DNA of 16,608 nt from NCBI GenBank assembly GCA_023228725.1, contig JALOAQ010000065.1, positions 1 to 16,608 of the forward strand. The letters run 5' to 3'. Shown one piece after another: positions 14,673-16,608 of the stretch. The first letter of the stretch is position 1; each line of letters starts with the position of its first letter. A program made the position numbers and the translations under genes. The notes beneath the pieces are model-generated. The model searched no databases and had not been told where the DNA came from. It saw only the letters and a program-made list of their open reading frames with translations. This DNA comes from Bacteroidales bacterium. Lineage in GTDB: Bacteria; Bacteroidota; Bacteroidia; Bacteroidales; ML635J-15.

Positions 14673-15803
14673 ATGAAAAAAATGCCTTTTATATTCGGCA
14701 AATCTGCTGATTCTAATAATTTTACAGACAGAGAAGAAGAAAGCTTACAACTAGAAAGAAATTTCAAATCATCTGTAAACACCATAATTATATCACCAAG
14801 ACGTTGGGGGAAAACTTCTTTGGTAGAAAACGTTACAAATAAACTAAAAGTAAAAAACAAAAACATCAAAATTTGTTTAATGGATGTTTTTAATATTCGT
14901 ACTGAAGGAGAATTTTATGAATATTTTGCCAAAGAAGTTTTAAAAGCAAGTGCTTCTCGTTGGGAAGAAATGGTGGCAAATGCTAAAATGTATCTTTCCC
15001 ATTTATTGCCTAAAATAAGTTTTTCCGCAGACGGACAATCAGAAATTTCTTTCGGAGTTGATTGGAAAACATTAAAAAAACATCCTGACGAAATTTTAAA
15101 TCTTCCTCAAAGCATAGCAAAAGCTAAAAATATTAATCTAATAGTTTGTATAGACGAGTTTCAGTCAATTGGTGAATTTCCGGAAAGCTTAGCTTTTCAA
15201 CGTAAATTACGTGCTCAGTGGCAGCATCATCATAATGTTGCATATTGTCTATATGGTAGCAAAAGAACAATGCTTTTAAATATTTTCGCAAACTCTCACA
15301 TGCCATTTTACAAATTTGGAGATCTTATGTTTTTAGAAAAAATAAGCAATGAAAAATGGGCTGAGTTTATAAAAACAAAATTTGAAGAAAGTGGTAAACG
15401 TATAAAAATTGAACAAGCTGAATATTTAGCACAACTTGTTGATAATCACTCTTATTATGTTCAACAATTAGCACAACAATCTTGGTTGAGAACAGCTACA
15501 AGTTGCAATGTGAAAATTATTGATGCCGCATTACAAGGTATTAAAAATCAATTAAGTTTATTATTTGTTGGACAAATTGAAACTCTATCGCCAACACAAA
15601 TTAATTTTTTAAAAGCAATAATAGACGGAGTTAGTGAATTTTCTACACAAGATAATTTGCGAAAATATCGTTTAGGAAGTTCTGCAAATATTAGCAAGAT
15701 AAAAAAAACACTTAGTAATAGAGAAATTATTGATATTATTGGTACAGATATTGAAATTTTAGACCCAATTTTTAAATTATGGCTTATAGAAAACTATTTT
15801 TAA
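14673..15803 (+). CDS. P-loop ATPase of the archaeal-ATPase type (PF01637-like) with C-terminal winged helix
   Basis: From ATG14673 the protein has 376 residues; Met4 (14682) is an alternative start. Features are an N-terminal 'FIFGKSADSNNFTDRE' (6-21) as in many Bacteroidota relatives, Walker A 'SPRRWGKTS' (41-49), Walker B 'LIVCIDEF' (156-163), a sensor-like 'YGSKRTML' near 205, and 'FYKFGDLMFLEKI'. A C-terminal region of about 300-376 begins with 'LSPTQINFLKAI' and fits a winged-helix DNA-binding domain. Such ATPases often exist in many genomic copies, and their function is mostly unknown; some are proposed to act in STAND-like signalling or mobile-element biology. The operator array immediately upstream suggests tight, possibly self-directed, regulation. 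It is likely cytosolic, with no signal peptide or membrane helix. Confidence 0.82.
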   Translation: MKKMPFIFGKSADSNNFTDREEESLQLERNFKSSVNTIIISPRRWGKTSLVENVTNKLKVKNKNIKICLMDVFNIRTEGEFYEYFAKEVLKASASRWEEMVANAKMYLSHLLPKISFSADGQSEISFGVDWKTLKKHPDEILNLPQSIAKAKNINLIVCIDEFQSIGEFPESLAFQRKLRAQWQHHHNVAYCLYGSKRTMLLNIFANSHMPFYKFGDLMFLEKISNEKWAEFIKTKFEESGKRIKIEQAEYLAQLVDNHSYYVQQLAQQSWLRTATSCNVKIIDAALQGIKNQLSLLFVGQIETLSPTQINFLKAIIDGVSEFSTQDNLRKYRLGSSANISKIKKTLSNREIIDIIGTDIEILDPIFKLWLIENYF

Positions 15804-15837
15804 ACAAAGCAAAAAAAACTTTGTAAATTAAATAAAT

Positions 15838-16494
15838 ATGAAAAACACTCAGATAATATTGAAATACTTTTTTTATAGTTTTCTATTTTTATTTTACAAT
15901 TGTATTAGCTCTGCACAAGATTTTCAACTACAAACAGGTGATTTATTGTTTCAGCTTGGCAAAATTGAAGGAATAAATCAAGCAATTGCCGAAGTAACTT
16001 CAGGCGAAAGTCATATTTCTTATACACATGTAGGTGTTGTTTTAATTGAGAACGATACTGTTTTTGTAATTGAAGCAAGACCACCTGAAGTTTGCAAAAC
16101 GCTTTTAGACAGCTTTCTTGTACGCTCAGAATATTTTGAAGATAAACCGATTGTAGCAGTAGGCCGACTAAAACATGAGTATAGAGAAATTATTCCACAA
16201 GCTATTATTCGTGCAAAAAAACTATTGGGAAAACCTTATGACTATATTTTTTATCCTGATAACGATGCTTATTATTGTAGTGAGTTAGTTACTTTATCAT
16301 TCCTAGACTCAGAAAATTCACCAATTTTTGAATTAGTAAATATGAATTTTCGAGATGCGGAAGGAAATTTACCAATATTTTGGATTGAACACTTTGAAAA
16401 GTACAATGCTAATATTCCCGAAAATTGCAAAGGCTCTAATCCTGGTGATTTGTCAAAATCGAATAAAATAGAAATTGTTTATCGCTATTTTTAA
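15838..16494 (+). CDS. Secreted YiiX/YebB-like NlpC/P60-superfamily cysteine hydrolase
   Basis: The protein has 218 residues with an N-terminal hydrophobic signal (about 6-20) and likely cleavage after 'SSA' (Ala26). A lipobox is not convincing, although Cys22 lies nearby. The catalytic set of the permuted papain-like fold is visible: His64 in 'YTHVGVVL', Glu79 in 'VIEARP', and Cys147 in 'YYCSELV' preceded by 'GKPYDYIFYPDNDA' (131-144). In this permuted group His precedes Cys. 'TGDLLFQ' (33-39) is the usual opening. Relatives are thought to be amidases or peptidases acting on cell-wall peptides or lipids; the substrate is unknown. It follows the ATPase after 34 bases containing a weak A/T-rich dyad (ACAAAG..CTTTGT, about 15804-15825), so it may be partly co-transcribed. 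Confidence 0.85.
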   Translation: MKNTQIILKYFFYSFLFLFYNCISSAQDFQLQTGDLLFQLGKIEGINQAIAEVTSGESHISYTHVGVVLIENDTVFVIEARPPEVCKTLLDSFLVRSEYFEDKPIVAVGRLKHEYREIIPQAIIRAKKLLGKPYDYIFYPDNDAYYCSELVTLSFLDSENSPIFELVNMNFRDAEGNLPIFWIEHFEKYNANIPENCKGSNPGDLSKSNKIEIVYRYF

Positions 16495-16527
16495 AAATAG
16501 TAATCCAAAACTGTCAGACTAAAAAAA

Positions 16528-16549
16528 CATAATAATTTTATGATTTTTT
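16528..16549 (+). terminator. Possible weak AT-rich terminator
   Basis: A five-base-pair A/T-rich stem (CATAA at 16528-16532 with TTATG at 16538-16542) is followed by a run of six T's ending at 16549, 34 bases after the hydrolase stop. The stem has a single G-C pair and would be unstable on its own. No gene is seen from 16495 to the window end. A -7-like TTAATTTG at about 16578-16585 may belong to a gene starting beyond the edge. Confidence 0.3.
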
Positions 16550-16608
16550 CATCAAAAACCAAGTGTTAAGAAAATTTTTAATTTGCGTATAAATTACAAA
16601 TTTCTCAT

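Noticed and set aside
16586..16608. Reverse-strand start codon (ATG) at the right edge
   Set aside because: The frame reads only four codons before a stop, so it is not a gene running into the window.

Overview
The window is very AT-rich, every convincing gene lies on the + strand, and three promoters carry the Bacteroidota-type -7 box (TAnnTTTG). With the DUF4492-cydA-cydB arrangement, the 'LFAQ' signal-peptide ending and the lack of Shine-Dalgarno sites, this points to a member of the Bacteroidota, probably an anaerobe or microaerophile of the Bacteroidales/Marinilabiliales kind. The phylum is a solid inference; anything finer is a guess.

Layout. Positions 1-1702 hold one secreted protein of unknown function, a strong terminator and several palindromes. 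This stretch is bounded by an imperfect 25-bp inverted repeat (1-25 and 1678-1702). From about 1888 to 2198 there is a non-coding block of 72-73-bp repeats. Positions 2351-8728 form a compact three-gene operon: a GAPDH-family gene, a 1366-residue protein ending in the ATP-grasp and phosphohistidine domains of pyruvate phosphate dikinase (PPDK) but without its pyruvate/PEP barrel, and a second, longer, divergent GAPDH-family gene. Positions 8807-11862 encode a cytochrome bd oxidase module: DUF4492 protein, CydA, CydB and an easily missed 39-residue membrane protein. It runs with almost no gaps into a CitE/HpcH-like lyase or aldolase, a YdfG-like short-chain dehydrogenase and a CysQ-like phosphatase (11866-14327). 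After a 345-bp non-coding stretch come a PF01637-like P-loop ATPase with a predicted C-terminal winged helix and a secreted YiiX-like NlpC/P60 hydrolase (14673-16494).

How the parts may work together. The gap/PPDK-like/gap operon joins chemistry from the two ends of lower glycolysis (triose-phosphate oxidation and phosphohistidine transfer). Because the dikinase lacks a barrel, the phosphoryl acceptor is unknown; this is the best candidate here for an undescribed system. The cyd genes encode a quinol-oxidising, oxygen-scavenging terminal oxidase, and the three cytosolic enzymes after it are probably co-transcribed. The ATPase gene is preceded by four 14-bp palindromes (TAACC-N4-GGTTA), each separated by one C, that run directly into its -33 box. 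That is a striking operator array, and autoregulation by the ATPase's own winged helix is a testable idea.

All functional calls rest on motifs read by eye; no database search was possible.
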